Assembly (NCBI GenBank): GCA_946480175.1
Contig: CAMLIK010000013.1
Span: forward strand, 1 to 47,255
DNA: 47,255 nt
DNA from: an uncultured Gilliamella sp.
Lineage (GTDB): Bacteria > Pseudomonadota > Gammaproteobacteria > Enterobacterales > Orbaceae
Direction of reading: 5' to 3'
Shown: positions 35,735 to 45,320 of the stretch, one piece after another
Position numbering within the stretch: position 1 is the stretch's first letter
How the letters are laid out: every line of letters starts with the position of its first letter
Notes under the pieces: model-generated
What the model was told of the DNA's origin: nothing
Seen by the model: the letters and a program-made list of their open reading frames with translations, nothing else
Database searches by the model: none
Made by a program: the position numbers and the translations under genes

Positions 35735-37843
35735 ATGCAATATTTTCAAAGCTTAAAAGAGGTTGTTGCATCTTATCTTCCAACTAAACAAGTTGAATTA
35801 ATTCAAGATGCCTATTTCTTTGCAAAGCAAGCGCATGAAGGACAATTCCGTTCTAGCGGTGAACCTTATATCACTCATCCAGTCGCTGTGGCAACTATTT
35901 TAGCCGATATGCGGCTGGATTATGAAACCGTTATCGCTGCACTTTTGCATGACACCATCGAAGATACTCCAGTCACCTTTCAAGACATAACCCAAAAATT
36001 TGGCAAACATGTTGCAGTGCTCGTTGAAGGCGTTTCAAAACTTGATAAGTTAAAATTTAGAAATAGACAAGAAGCCCAAGCTGAAAATTTTCGCAAAATG
36101 GTTTTAGCCATGACCGAAGATGTGCGCGTAATTTTAATTAAGTTAGCTGATAGAACGCATAATATGCGTACTCTTGGTGCTTTAAGACCGGATAAGCGTC
36201 GTCGTATTGCCAAAGAAACCTTAGAGATTTATGCGCCTCTGGCTCATCGTTTAGGTATTCATCATATTAAAACTGAGCTTGAAATACTCGGTTTTACTGC
36301 GATGTACCCTAATCGTGCTAAAGTTCTTGAAAAAGTGGTTAAAATTGCTCGCGGTACTAGAAGGGAACTTATTCAACAAATTTTATCTGAAATTAATGGG
36401 CGTTTAGTTGAAGCAAATATTGATGCCCAAGTGGAAGCACTGGAAAAAAATATCTATGCTATTTACCAAAAGATGCAACTTCGTGAACAACATTTCCACT
36501 CAATTATGGATATATATGTTTTCCGAATTGTAGTTGATAATGTTGATACTTGCTATCGTGTACTTGGTTTAGTTCATAATCTATATAAACCTCGACTCAA
36601 TCGCTTCAAAGATTATATTGCTATTCCTAAAGCAAATGGTTATCAATCGTTACACTCTTCATTAATCGGTCCTCATGGTACACCGGTCGAAGTGCAAATA
36701 AGAACCGAAGATATGGATCAAATGGCGGAAATGGGAGTTGCGGCACATTGGATTTATAATGAGAATGATGAGTTAAATAATACGACCGCGCAAATTAAAG
36801 CTCAACGTTGGATGCAAAGTTTATTAGAGCTTCAACAAAGTGTGGGTAATTCATTTGAATTTATTGAAAATGTTAAGTCAGATCTCTTTCCCAAAGAGAT
36901 ATATGTTTTTACACCAAAAGGTCGGATCGTTCAATTACCTGAAGGGTCAACAGCAGTTGATTTAGCATATGCCGTCCATTCTGATATTGGTTTCCAATGT
37001 ATTGGCGCGGTAGTTGATCGTAAACCTTATCCGCTTTCTCAACCGTTGAGTAATGGCCAAACAGTTGAAATTATTACTTCCCCTGAAAGTCGACCTAACG
37101 CAAGTTGGCTAAATTTTGTGGTGAGTGCCAAAGCCAGATCGCGTATTCGCCAAGCATTAAAAAATTTGAAACGAGAAGATGCGGTTCTGTTAGGGCGAAA
37201 ATTACTTAATTTGGCATTAATTAAATCGGGTGGAATTGATTCACTTACCGATAAGCAAAAAGATCGTATCGTTGAGCTGACTAAGCTACCTTCGTTTGAT
37301 GATGTTTTAGCTGAAATAGGACTTGGCAATATTATGAGCTATTTTATTGTCAAAGGTCTTGAACATAAAGCGCTTTTATCAAATAAATCTGAAACCAATA
37401 AAACATTAGTTATAACCGGAATTGAAGGCGTATTAGTCACTTATTCAAAATGTTGCCATCCTATTCCTAATGATCCGATTATCGGTCATGTTAGTCCGGA
37501 AAAAGGTTTAACAGTTCACCATGAATCTTGTCGCAATATTAGTGGTTATCAAAATAACCCAGAAAAATATATATCGCTTAAATGGGCGCCTGATATTGAG
37601 CAGTTTTTTGTGGCGGAAATCTGGGTAGATATTGTTAATAATCAAGGTTCTTTGGGGCATGTTCTTTCTATCATTAATGATGAGAAAGCCCATATCCAAT
37701 GGTTGAATACCGAAGAAAAAGATAGACAAATATATACCATTATTTTGCAGATTGAAGTGAAAAATACCCAGCAACTTAATGATTTGATCCGAAAATTATC
37801 ACTCCAACAAGATGTGGTAAGTGTGATACGTAATATTAATTAG
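35735..37843 (+). CDS. spoT: bifunctional (p)ppGpp synthetase/hydrolase SpoT
   Basis: SpoT hydrolyses and makes (p)ppGpp. The 702-residue protein has the HD hydrolase domain with SGEPYITHPVAVATIL and LLHDTIEDTP (His72, Asp73, the E. coli numbers). VSKLDKLKFRNRQEAQAENF and IKLADRTHNMRTLG follow. The synthetase domain has YAIYQKMQL, RFKDYIAIPKANGYQSLHS, and VEVQIRTEDMDQMAEMG. TGS (about 385-445: IYVFTPKGRIVQLPEG) and a C-terminal ACT domain follow. A CCHPIPNDPI zinc-finger segment is present. I chose ATG 35735 over an in-frame TTG at 35729 by matching the family start. recG follows after only 5 bases; trmH is absent. Confidence 0.97.
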   Translation: MQYFQSLKEVVASYLPTKQVELIQDAYFFAKQAHEGQFRSSGEPYITHPVAVATILADMRLDYETVIAALLHDTIEDTPVTFQDITQKFGKHVAVLVEGVSKLDKLKFRNRQEAQAENFRKMVLAMTEDVRVILIKLADRTHNMRTLGALRPDKRRRIAKETLEIYAPLAHRLGIHHIKTELEILGFTAMYPNRAKVLEKVVKIARGTRRELIQQILSEINGRLVEANIDAQVEALEKNIYAIYQKMQLREQHFHSIMDIYVFRIVVDNVDTCYRVLGLVHNLYKPRLNRFKDYIAIPKANGYQSLHSSLIGPHGTPVEVQIRTEDMDQMAEMGVAAHWIYNENDELNNTTAQIKAQRWMQSLLELQQSVGNSFEFIENVKSDLFPKEIYVFTPKGRIVQLPEGSTAVDLAYAVHSDIGFQCIGAVVDRKPYPLSQPLSNGQTVEIITSPESRPNASWLNFVVSAKARSRIRQALKNLKREDAVLLGRKLLNLALIKSGGIDSLTDKQKDRIVELTKLPSFDDVLAEIGLGNIMSYFIVKGLEHKALLSNKSETNKTLVITGIEGVLVTYSKCCHPIPNDPIIGHVSPEKGLTVHHESCRNISGYQNNPEKYISLKWAPDIEQFFVAEIWVDIVNNQGSLGHVLSIINDEKAHIQWLNTEEKDRQIYTIILQIEVKNTQQLNDLIRKLSLQQDVVSVIRNIN

Positions 37844-37848
37844 TTATT

Positions 37849-39942
37849 ATGGCCGATCGTTTACTAAATCATATACCGCTTGCAAAATTAGTAGGAATTG
37901 GGCCTAGTTTAGAGAGAAAATTCCTTTCACTTGGTATAAAATCTGTTCAAGATCTTCTATTACATTTTCCTCTCCGTTATGAAGATCGTTCGACATCTTT
38001 AGCAATTGGTGATGTTGTTATTGGTGAGATGACCACTATTCAAGGTCGAATTATTAAAAGTGAAATCATTTTTACTAAACGTAAAATGTTGTTGTGTCAT
38101 ATCCAAGATGATTCTGGTATCGCAATTTTGCGCTTCCTTAATTTTAATATGGGCATTAAAGCAACGCTGGCACCGGGTAAATGGGTAAGTGCTTATGGCG
38201 AAATAAAGAATGGCAGTCAATATCCGGAAATCATTCATCCACAATTTAAAATTCAATCAAAAAAAGAAGAACATTCTAGCTTTTCTGATGTAGATGAAGA
38301 ACGATTCACGCCGATTTATCCAACGACCTATGGATTAACTCAGAATGTCATTCGTAAAACAATACAATCGGCATTAATATTGTTAAAACGCAACCCACCG
38401 GATGAAATTTTACCGGCTACATTGAGTTCCAGATATTTGCCTATCATTGAATCATTAGACATTATTCATAATCCTTCATTAACTACCGATATTGATCGGT
38501 TAATTGCTGGAGAGCATCTGGCAATAAAACGATTTATTTTAGAAGAGTTACTTGCTTATCATTTAAGTATGCTACTGATTAAATTCGATAATCAAAGGCA
38601 ACATTCTTACCCAATGCATGTTACTCAACGTTATACTCGGCCTTTTCTTGCTGCATTACCATTTGAACCGACCAAGGCGCAAAAAAAGGTGGTGCAGGAT
38701 ATTTATCAAGATATGGCAAAATCAGTGCCAATGATGCGATTAGTCCAAGGTGATGTAGGATCGGGTAAAACCTTAGTTGCCGCGTTAGCCGCTTTAAATG
38801 CAATTGAAAATAATCAACAGGTTGTTTTAATGGCACCAACCGAAATATTAGCCGAACAACATTTTCACAATTTTTGTCAACGGTTTGAGCCACTAGGGAT
38901 AAAGGTTGAGCTACTTACTGGTCGCTTAACCGCTAAAAATAAACAACTACGCTATAATGATATCGAATTGGGTGAAATTTCAATGTTAATCGGTACTCAT
39001 GCGGTGTTTGTTGATAAAGTTAAGTTTAGCCATTTAGGATTAGTCATTATTGATGAACAACATCGGTTCGGGGTAAATCAACGATTAAGTCTTTGGGAAA
39101 AAGGAGCCAAAGATGAATTTCATCCGCATCAATTAATCATGACAGCAACGCCAATTCCAAGAACCTTAGCAATGACAGTTTATGCTGATTTAGATGTATC
39201 AATTATCGATGAATTACCCCCTGGACGAACCCCTGTCACAACTATTGTTATACCTAATTCACGTCGCGATGAGATTATTGAAAAAGTGAATAATGCTTGT
39301 CTTAATAATCGTCAGGTTTATTGGGTTTGTACTTTAGTTGAAGAGTCTGAAACGCTAGATGCGCAAGCTGCTGAAATGTTGGTTGAAGAGTTGCGAATGT
39401 TATTGCCTCATCTAAAGATCGCTTTAGTTCATGGCAAAATGAAATCAGACGAAAAACAAGCTGTCATGAAAGCGTTCAAATCAGGTGAAACACAACTTTT
39501 GGTGGCAACAACTGTCATTGAGGTTGGTGTTGATGTGCCAAATGCAAGTTTGATGATTATTGAAAATGCTGAACGATTAGGGCTTTCGCAATTACATCAA
39601 TTACGAGGGCGAGTTGGTCGAGGTAGTGCCATTTCATATTGTGTCTTAATGTATCAAGCGCCACTGAGTAAAATCGCTCAACAGCGCATGAAAGTGATGC
39701 GCGAGAGTAGCGATGGTTTTGTTATTGCGCAAAAAGACCTTGAAATCAGAGGAAGCGGTGAAATTTTAGGCACCAGACAAATGGGGGTCGCCAACTTTAA
39801 AGTGGTTGATTTAATCCGTGATCAACATTTAATTAGCGATGTCCAACAAGCCTCATATTATATTCAACAAGATTATCCAGAGTCTGCGCAACAACTTATT
39901 GAATGTTGGTTGCCAGAAAGACAGAAATATATAAATGCCTAG
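37849..39942 (+). CDS. recG: ATP-dependent DNA helicase RecG
   Basis: RecG remodels stalled replication forks and recombination intermediates. The 697-residue protein has the N-terminal wedge domain (LLLHFPLRYEDRS; the OB-like part to about 200). Walker A GDVGSGKT lies at 301-308, DEQH in the Walker B position, and TATPIPRTLAM follows. Helicase C has VATTVIEVGVDVPNAS, QLHQLRGRVGRG and the TRG-like SGEILGTRQMG. The length agrees with E. coli (693). Five bases separate it from spoT, so it depends on the rpoZ-spoT mRNA unless an internal promoter exists. Confidence 0.96.
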   Translation: MADRLLNHIPLAKLVGIGPSLERKFLSLGIKSVQDLLLHFPLRYEDRSTSLAIGDVVIGEMTTIQGRIIKSEIIFTKRKMLLCHIQDDSGIAILRFLNFNMGIKATLAPGKWVSAYGEIKNGSQYPEIIHPQFKIQSKKEEHSSFSDVDEERFTPIYPTTYGLTQNVIRKTIQSALILLKRNPPDEILPATLSSRYLPIIESLDIIHNPSLTTDIDRLIAGEHLAIKRFILEELLAYHLSMLLIKFDNQRQHSYPMHVTQRYTRPFLAALPFEPTKAQKKVVQDIYQDMAKSVPMMRLVQGDVGSGKTLVAALAALNAIENNQQVVLMAPTEILAEQHFHNFCQRFEPLGIKVELLTGRLTAKNKQLRYNDIELGEISMLIGTHAVFVDKVKFSHLGLVIIDEQHRFGVNQRLSLWEKGAKDEFHPHQLIMTATPIPRTLAMTVYADLDVSIIDELPPGRTPVTTIVIPNSRRDEIIEKVNNACLNNRQVYWVCTLVEESETLDAQAAEMLVEELRMLLPHLKIALVHGKMKSDEKQAVMKAFKSGETQLLVATTVIEVGVDVPNASLMIIENAERLGLSQLHQLRGRVGRGSAISYCVLMYQAPLSKIAQQRMKVMRESSDGFVIAQKDLEIRGSGEILGTRQMGVANFKVVDLIRDQHLISDVQQASYYIQQDYPESAQQLIECWLPERQKYINA

Positions 39943-39999
39943 CTGTATAACTCATTGCTTAGTTTGGCTTAAGATCAAATAACAAATTGCATTACAAGC

Positions 40000-40031
40000 A
40001 AAAAACGGACTTTGAGATTATTCAAAGCCCG
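40000..40031 (-). terminator. Rho-independent terminator of ulaG
   Basis: On the minus strand CGGGCTTTGA pairs with TCAAAGTCCG (one G-U pair) around 6 bases, followed by TTTTTT. It lies 20 bases after the ulaG stop. On the plus strand the corresponding pair is an A-C mismatch and the T run is absent, so it mainly serves ulaG. Confidence 0.85.
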
Positions 40032-40050
40032 CTTGTTTTATCGTTTTACT

Positions 40051-41118
40051 TTATAAGAATGAACGGTATGGGAGTTCAGGTTCATCGGTAAAGATATCTC
40101 TAAATCCACGATAGTGTTGATAGTGCATTTTGTTTTTGTCGGTTGGATAAGTATATTTGCCACCAACTTGCCAGAAGAATGGCGTAAATTTGTATTCAAG
40201 ACGATCTTTTTTCATTTGCCAAAGGACTTCAATTTCACGAGGATCGCTTTGGAAATTTGCCCATATATCATGATGGAATGGAATCACAACTTTGGTATTT
40301 AACGATTCCGCTGCACGTAAAATATCTGATGAAGTCATTTTATCTGTTACCCCGCGTGGGTTTTCTCCATAAGATAACAAAGCAACATCAATTTTATGAT
40401 CATTACCATGTTTTGCATAATAATTCGAGTAGTGAGAATCGCCAGAATGATAAAGTGATCCGCCCGAGGTTTCGAATAAATAGTTAACGGCACGATCATC
40501 CATACCATCTAATATGGATTTATCGGTGGATGAAACACCTTTCGGTAGAGTGACTAATGAAGTTCTATCAAAAGAGTCTAAAACGCGAATAGTAATATCA
40601 CCAACTTGGATAGTTTCACCTACTTTGGCAACGATACAGCGATCTTCCGGAACCCCCCAACTTTTCCATAATTCAACACAGGCTTTAGGACCAATAAATT
40701 TGACTTTTGGTGAGCAGTTTTGCATGACTGCCGCTGCAACATTGACATCAATATGATCAGCATGGTCATGGGTTGCCATTACCGCATCAATCTCTTTGAT
40801 TGCAAAAGGATCAAGAACAAATGGGCTAGTTCTAAGATTTGGTTGTAATTCACGTACTCCACCCATTCGCATCATTTGATGTTGTTTGTTCATTAATGGA
40901 TTGGCGTGAGTTTTTTTACCTGTACCACACCAAAAATCGACAGAGATATTAGTATTACCTGCTGATTTCAACCAAATCCCTGTACAAGCAAGCCACCACA
41001 TGGTAAACGTATTAGGTTTAACTTCTGTTGTTTCTATTTCTTCATTAAGCCAAGTTCCCCATTCAGGAAAGGTGTTTAATATCCAAGATTCTCTGGTAAT
41101 TTCGTTTACTTTACTCAT
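40051..41118 (-). CDS. ulaG: L-ascorbate-6-phosphate lactonase
   Basis: UlaG opens the lactone of L-ascorbate 6-phosphate to 3-keto-L-gulonate 6-phosphate, the first cytoplasmic step of the pathway. The 355-residue protein belongs to the metallo-beta-lactamase fold; metal ligands are in [11 protein letters not shown], with His117, His119, Asp121 and His122. [40 protein letters not shown], and [13 protein letters not shown] are family features. The length agrees with E. coli (354). AAAGGAAC precedes the ATG. It is the second gene of a ulaR-ulaG pair, 26 bases after ulaR. Confidence 0.96.
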   Translation of the reverse strand: MSKVNEITRESWILNTFPEWGTWLNEEIETTEVKPNTFTMWWLACTGIWLKSAGNTNISVDFWCGTGKKTHANPLMNKQHQMMRMGGVRELQPNLRTSPFVLDPFAIKEIDAVMATHDHADHIDVNVAAAVMQNCSPKVKFIGPKACVELWKSWGVPEDRCIVAKVGETIQVGDITIRVLDSFDRTSLVTLPKGVSSTDKSILDGMDDRAVNYLFETSGGSLYHSGDSHYSNYYAKHGNDHKIDVALLSYGENPRGVTDKMTSSDILRAAESLNTKVVIPFHHDIWANFQSDPREIEVLWQMKKDRLEYKFTPFFWQVGGKYTYPTDKNKMHYQHYRGFRDIFTDEPELPYRSFL

Positions 41119-41144
41119 ACTTTGTTCCTTTTACAATTTAATTA

Positions 41145-41906
41145 TTAAACTAAAATCACTTCTGTGCCTTGTTCCTTTATGCTTTCAATTACTTCCTTAT
41201 TTGCTTGTTTGCCAGTTATTAAAATATCAATTTTAGTAACCGGGCAAAAAAGCATGCCAGAATTTGCTTTGGTATTTATCTTAGAACTATCAACAACAAC
41301 GACTAATTTCTCTATTTTTTCAAGTATTTGTTGTTCTGCTACCGCACCTAATATTTCATTTTTATATAGTCCATTAGGTGTTAAAGTTTTACCACTGGTA
41401 AACATCCATTTACCTGCATAAGAATCAGTTATGTTAGCGATTGGGTTGAGAATAATATTTTGTGTTTTGTTATATAACCCCCCCATAATGATGACGTTTT
41501 CATGATCATGTTCAATCAAGTAACACGCTAATGGAAAATAGTTGGTGATGATTGAAACATTCTTGCCACATAATTCACGTCCTAATAAAAATGCTGTAGA
41601 ACCACAATTAATCACGATATTTTCATCACTTCCACATAATTTAGCTGCTCTAATCGCAATGCGTGCTTTTTCATGATAATGGTCAGTATTATTATTGCCT
41701 ATCGGCGCCCAAATGGGTTTTGCAACTTCAATTCGCATAATTCCATTACGAACTTTTTTTACTCTTCCATCTTGATCGAGCTTGGTAATATCTCGACGAG
41801 CCGTGGCTGGTGATATTGAAAAATAGGAAACTAATTCGGTGACTCTTACCATTCCTCGATCATTAACCATCGCTACAATTTCATTATGTCGTGATATTTC
41901 GTTCAT
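41145..41906 (-). CDS. ulaR: DeoR-family repressor of the ula locus
   Basis: The 253-residue protein has the DeoR N-terminal helix-turn-helix (VRVTELVSYFSISPATARRD, about 20-40 in pieces, then LDQDGRVKKVRNG). A sugar-phosphate sensor domain follows, with VINCGSTAFLLGREL and VVVDSSKI. Most of the order matches E. coli UlaR (251), which binds L-ascorbate 6-phosphate and represses ulaG and ulaABCDEF. Here the gene is first in a minus-strand pair with ulaG, rather than after ulaG as in E. coli. AAGAGGCAAT precedes the ATG. It is divergent from ulaA. Confidence 0.93.
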   Translation of the reverse strand: MNEISRHNEIVAMVNDRGMVRVTELVSYFSISPATARRDITKLDQDGRVKKVRNGIMRIEVAKPIWAPIGNNNTDHYHEKARIAIRAAKLCGSDENIVINCGSTAFLLGRELCGKNVSIITNYFPLACYLIEHDHENVIIMGGLYNKTQNIILNPIANITDSYAGKWMFTSGKTLTPNGLYKNEILGAVAEQQILEKIEKLVVVVDSSKINTKANSGMLFCPVTKIDILITGKQANKEVIESIKEQGTEVILV

Positions 41907-42067
41907 TATTGCCTCTTATTAAGTAAATATGATTTTTTATGATTGAAAATGATATTAATTTTCGTTTGTTTATTTGTCAATCGTTTAAATCAATAATCTT
42001 AACTTGCCACTACAATTTATTGATAATAATAGTTATATTTTTAAGTTTTACTTGCGGTTTTTTATCA

Positions 42068-42089
42068 AAATGTGACAGAAGTCACATTT
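42068..42089. promoter_or_regulatory. CRP-cAMP binding site
   Basis: TGTGA-N6-TCACA is exact, with AAA and TTT on the flanks, so the 22-bp palindrome differs from the consensus only in the middle. It lies about 250 bases before the ulaA ATG and about 160 bases from the ulaR ATG, so it could serve one or both directions. E. coli ula operons are also CRP-dependent. Confidence 0.85.
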
Positions 42090-42137
42090 GTTCAGATAAT
42101 AGTGTAAGAAAAGTGATCTCGGTCAAAATAATCATAA

Positions 42138-42167
42138 ACAATCATTGAGTGATTATTTTTGATTGTG
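42138..42167. promoter_or_regulatory. candidate UlaR operator half-sites (ACAATCA motif)
   Basis: ACAATCATTGAG (42138-42149) on plus and ACAATCAAAAA on minus (about 42167-42157) face each other. A third copy, ACAATCAATGAG, lies at 42322-42333, just before the ulaA start. Recurrence of the same heptamer around the start of the locus suggests a repressor, likely UlaR, but this is inference. Confidence 0.35.
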
Positions 42168-42288
42168 GAATATAGTAGTAGTTATTCATTTCTCCGATTT
42201 GGATAACGCTAAATGAGCAAAAGTTCCATCAATTCGTTTTGCGAGATGAGTAATTATACAAATGACATTAAGTGGGGTTAATGTCCCC

Positions 42289-42309
42289 ATGCTATAGCAT
42301 TAATGCTAT
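42289..42309. promoter_or_regulatory. overlapping perfect palindromes upstream of ulaA
   Basis: ATGCTATAGCAT (42289-42300) and ATAGCATTAATGCTAT (42294-42309) are both exact palindromes and share seven bases, so the half-site ATGCTAT/ATAGCAT occurs three times in 21 bases. It lies 33 bases before the ulaA ATG. It may be a repressor operator or a leader stem-loop. Confidence 0.55.
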
Positions 42310-42341
42310 CTAAAGTTGTCAACAATCAATGAGAGGGACAT

Positions 42342-44105
42342 ATGGAAGTAATTTATAACATATTTTATATCTTTTATAGTCAGGTTATGACGAAGGCACC
42401 ATTATTACTGGGCTTAGTTACCTTGCTAGGCTATTGTCTTTTAAGAAAAGATATCACCACAGTTTTAAAAGGCACGATTAAAACCATTGTTGGTTTTATG
42501 CTGTTACAAGTTGGTTCAGGTGTTTTAGTTTCAACATTTAAACCCGTTATTGCTAAACTCTCCGAATATCATGGTATAACCGGATCGATTATTGATACTT
42601 ATGCCTCAATGGTAGCTGTCGAAAAGGGGATGGGTGAACAATATTCGTGGGTTGGTTACGCAGTATTGCTTGCATTAGCGATTAATATTTTACTGGTTAT
42701 CTTTAGACGTTTCACCGGAATTAGAACCATTATGTTGACCGGTCATATTATGTTTCAACAGGTTGGTTTAATTGCACTTTTCTACTTCCTGTTTGGTTAT
42801 AGCATGTGGGAAACTATTACCTACTCAGCAATAATTACAGCATTATATTGGGGAATTTTCTCAAATATGATGTTTAAACCGACTGAATCGGTAACTGGTG
42901 GGGCGGGTTTTTCAATTGGTCACCAACAGCAGCTTGGTTCATGGATTGCGGTGAAATTAGCGCCAAAATTGGGCGATAAAAATGATTCAGTAGATAATTT
43001 AAAATTACCAAAATGGTTACATATTTTCCACGATAGTATTGCCGCCACAACGATTGTGATGACGTTCTTTTTTGGTATCATCCTTCTTTCATTTGGTTTG
43101 GATAATTTACAAACAATGGCGGGTTCGACGCATTGGACTATCTATATTTTCGAAACCGGACTTAAATTTGCTGTAGCCATCCAAGTTATTGTTGGTGGTG
43201 TAAGAATGTTTGTGGCGGAGTTGTCTGAAGCATTTAAGGGAATTTCTGAAAAATTAATACCAAATGCGGTGTTGGCTATCGATTGTGCGGCTATCTATGC
43301 TTTTTCACCTAACGCCATGGTATTTGGTTTTATCTGGGGGGCATTAGGTCAATTTTTGGCAATAGCGTTATTACTAGTATTTAAATCGCCAATCATGATT
43401 ATCCCTGGTTTTATTCCTATGTTTTTCTCTAATGCCACTATTGGCGTATTTGCTAATCATTATGGTGGGTGGAAAGCGGTAATGAAACTCTGTTTCGTTA
43501 TGGGAATGGTTGAGGTTCTTGGCTCTGCTTGGGTAATTAATATTTTCGCCCAAAATGGTACGCCAATTGATTCTTGGATGGGAATGGCTGATTGGGCAAT
43601 TTTATTCCCGCCGATTTTACAAGGTTTATCTTTCTCTCATCTGTTTATCTATGTCTTGATTGCGTTATCTCTGGTCTATATGTTCTTTGCGGCTAAATCA
43701 CTACGAGCTGAAGAAGCCCTACAAAAACAACAACCAACCAATGATATTCATGATGATGTTAATCAAGCAGTAGTTGAAAAAATGGACGAAGTGGCAATTA
43801 GTGAAGGCCAACCGATTCGTATTCTTGCTGTTTGTGGTAGTGGTCAAGGATCATCAATGATGATGAAGATGAAAATTGCCAATTATTTAGATAAAAAAGG
43901 TATCGCAAATGTCATGGATTCATGCGCAGTCACGGATTACAAATCAAAACTACCTAATGTTGACATTATTGTTGCTTCTAAACATTTGATTCATGAAATC
44001 GAGGTCAACGAAGGACAACATGCATTAGGTGTCCAAAACATGTTAAATCCACAAACTTTTGGTGATGAACTTATCAAACTTATCAATAAAGTGAATGGAA
44101 AATAG
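42342..44105 (+). CDS. ulaA: ascorbate-specific PTS EIICB fusion (UlaA-UlaB)
   Basis: The 587-residue protein joins the ascorbate permease (UlaA-type EIIC, about 1-455) to a UlaB-type EIIB (about 490-587). In E. coli these are separate proteins of 465 and 101 residues. The EIIC part has about ten or more membrane segments, with [32 protein letters not shown] and [16 protein letters not shown] in pieces. A charged linker (about 455-490) leads to EIIB with phosphocysteine 498 in [18 protein letters not shown]. The protein would transport and phosphorylate L-ascorbate. GAGAGGG lies 6 bases before the ATG. ulaC follows after 25 bases. Confidence 0.94.
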   Translation: MEVIYNIFYIFYSQVMTKAPLLLGLVTLLGYCLLRKDITTVLKGTIKTIVGFMLLQVGSGVLVSTFKPVIAKLSEYHGITGSIIDTYASMVAVEKGMGEQYSWVGYAVLLALAINILLVIFRRFTGIRTIMLTGHIMFQQVGLIALFYFLFGYSMWETITYSAIITALYWGIFSNMMFKPTESVTGGAGFSIGHQQQLGSWIAVKLAPKLGDKNDSVDNLKLPKWLHIFHDSIAATTIVMTFFFGIILLSFGLDNLQTMAGSTHWTIYIFETGLKFAVAIQVIVGGVRMFVAELSEAFKGISEKLIPNAVLAIDCAAIYAFSPNAMVFGFIWGALGQFLAIALLLVFKSPIMIIPGFIPMFFSNATIGVFANHYGGWKAVMKLCFVMGMVEVLGSAWVINIFAQNGTPIDSWMGMADWAILFPPILQGLSFSHLFIYVLIALSLVYMFFAAKSLRAEEALQKQQPTNDIHDDVNQAVVEKMDEVAISEGQPIRILAVCGSGQGSSMMMKMKIANYLDKKGIANVMDSCAVTDYKSKLPNVDIIVASKHLIHEIEVNEGQHALGVQNMLNPQTFGDELIKLINKVNGK

Positions 44106-44130
44106 GCAAAACATTTAAAGGAGTCCAACA

Positions 44131-44604
44131 ATGGCTTTCAAAGAATCATTAATTGAAAATAACTCTATTTTACTTAAAGCAGAGGCTGCAAGTTGGCAAG
44201 ACGCGGTTAAGTTAGGAACCGATATGCTGGTTGCGTCTAAAGCAATTGAGCCTCGTTATTATGATGCCATCATTCAATGCGTTAAAACCATGGGGCCTTA
44301 TATCATTATTGCCCCTAATTTGGCTATGCCACATGCGCGACCAGAAGATGGCGTGAACCGTACGGCTTTTGCATTAGTAACTTTGAAAAAACCTGTTTAT
44401 TTTGAGGGGGAAGCAGATCCTGTTGATGTACTAGTTACCCTCGCCGGTAGTACTTCTGATCAGCATATGGAAGGATTAATGGAAGTGACTCAAATTTTAG
44501 ATGATGAAAATAGTGAGACAGGTGTTGATCTGGATAAATTGAGACGCTGTAACAGCAAAGAAGATGTTTATGCGGTTATCGATCGCGCGCTAAATGGAGG
44601 CTAA
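44131..44604 (+). CDS. ulaC: ascorbate-specific PTS EIIA component
   Basis: The 157-residue mannitol/fructose-type EIIA domain carries the phosphohistidine in APNLAMPHARPEDG (His68). It passes phosphate from HPr to EIIB Cys498 of the fused permease. GVNRTAFALVTLKKPVYF and DPVDVLVTLAGSTSDQHM complete the family pattern. Length is close to E. coli UlaC (154). AAAGGAG precedes the ATG at good spacing. ulaF starts 3 bases after the stop, so the two are probably cotranslated. Confidence 0.94.
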   Translation: MAFKESLIENNSILLKAEAASWQDAVKLGTDMLVASKAIEPRYYDAIIQCVKTMGPYIIIAPNLAMPHARPEDGVNRTAFALVTLKKPVYFEGEADPVDVLVTLAGSTSDQHMEGLMEVTQILDDENSETGVDLDKLRRCNSKEDVYAVIDRALNGG

Positions 44605-44607
44605 ATA

Positions 44608-45306
44608 ATGTTTCAAGCATTAAAAGAACGCGTACTACAGGCTAATTTATTGCTACCACAATATAATTTAGTCACCTTTACATGGGGCAATGTATCAGAA
44701 GTGGATCGTGCAAAGCAGGTCATTGCCATCAAACCATCTGGGGTTGAGTACAGTGATATGACCATAGATGATATTGTTGTGGTTTCATTGACCGGTGAAA
44801 TTGTCGAAGGCAAACTAAATCCTTCTAGTGATACCGCAACTCATCTCGAACTCTATAAGGCCTTTGCAAATATTGGCGGAATTGTGCATACCCATTCTCG
44901 TTATGCAACCGTTTGGGCACAGGCAGAATTGGATATTCCTGCATTAGGTACCACTCATGCTGACTATTTTTATGGTGATGTACCTTGTAGTCGCAGACTA
45001 ACTGATAGTGAAATCGCCACAGATTACGAAAAAAATACCGGACTCGTTATTATCGAGGAATTTAAACATCGCGGTATTGATCCTATGGCGATGCCTGGCG
45101 TTATTGTCTCTGGTCATGCGCCATTTTGTTGGGGTAAAAATGCCTTAAATGCGGTACACAATGCTGTGGTACTTGAAGAAGTCGCAATGATGGCAATTTC
45201 AACTCGGCAACTCAATCAAACCATCAAAATTCAACAAACATTATCCGATAAGCACTATTTTCGCAAACATGGTGCTAATGCTTATTATGGTCAAAAATCA
45301 AATTAA
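44608..45306 (+). CDS. ulaF: L-ribulose-5-phosphate 4-epimerase (UlaF)
   Basis: The 232-residue class II aldolase-fold zinc enzyme converts L-ribulose 5-phosphate to D-xylulose 5-phosphate, ending the ascorbate pathway. Zinc ligands His94 and His96 are in [14 protein letters not shown], and His170 in [11 protein letters not shown]. The phosphate site is [13 protein letters not shown]; catalytic [12 protein letters not shown] follows. Ribulose-phosphate 4-epimerases of arabinose and ascorbate pathways are similar; the assignment to UlaF rests on the operon. In E. coli ulaF is the last gene; here it precedes ulaD. Confidence 0.92.
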   Translation: MFQALKERVLQANLLLPQYNLVTFTWGNVSEVDRAKQVIAIKPSGVEYSDMTIDDIVVVSLTGEIVEGKLNPSSDTATHLELYKAFANIGGIVHTHSRYATVWAQAELDIPALGTTHADYFYGDVPCSRRLTDSEIATDYEKNTGLVIIEEFKHRGIDPMAMPGVIVSGHAPFCWGKNALNAVHNAVVLEEVAMMAISTRQLNQTIKIQQTLSDKHYFRKHGANAYYGQKSN

Positions 45307-45320
45307 ATAAGGAAACCGAC

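Larger units (their letters stand above)
41907..42341. promoter_or_regulatory. ula divergent control region
   Basis: This 435-bp region between ulaR and ulaA holds the regulatory sites listed separately. They are a near-perfect CRP palindrome (42068-42089), overlapping palindromes (42289-42309), and the motif ACAATCA at 42138-42144 and 42322-42328 on plus and near 42161-42167 on minus. No reading frame of note is present. The ribosome binding site of ulaA (GAGAGGG) follows the last motif. Confidence 0.7.

Noticed and set aside
41939..42148. Plus-strand 69-codon frame in the ula control region
   Set aside because: It covers the CRP site, has no family resemblance, and starts without a ribosome binding site.
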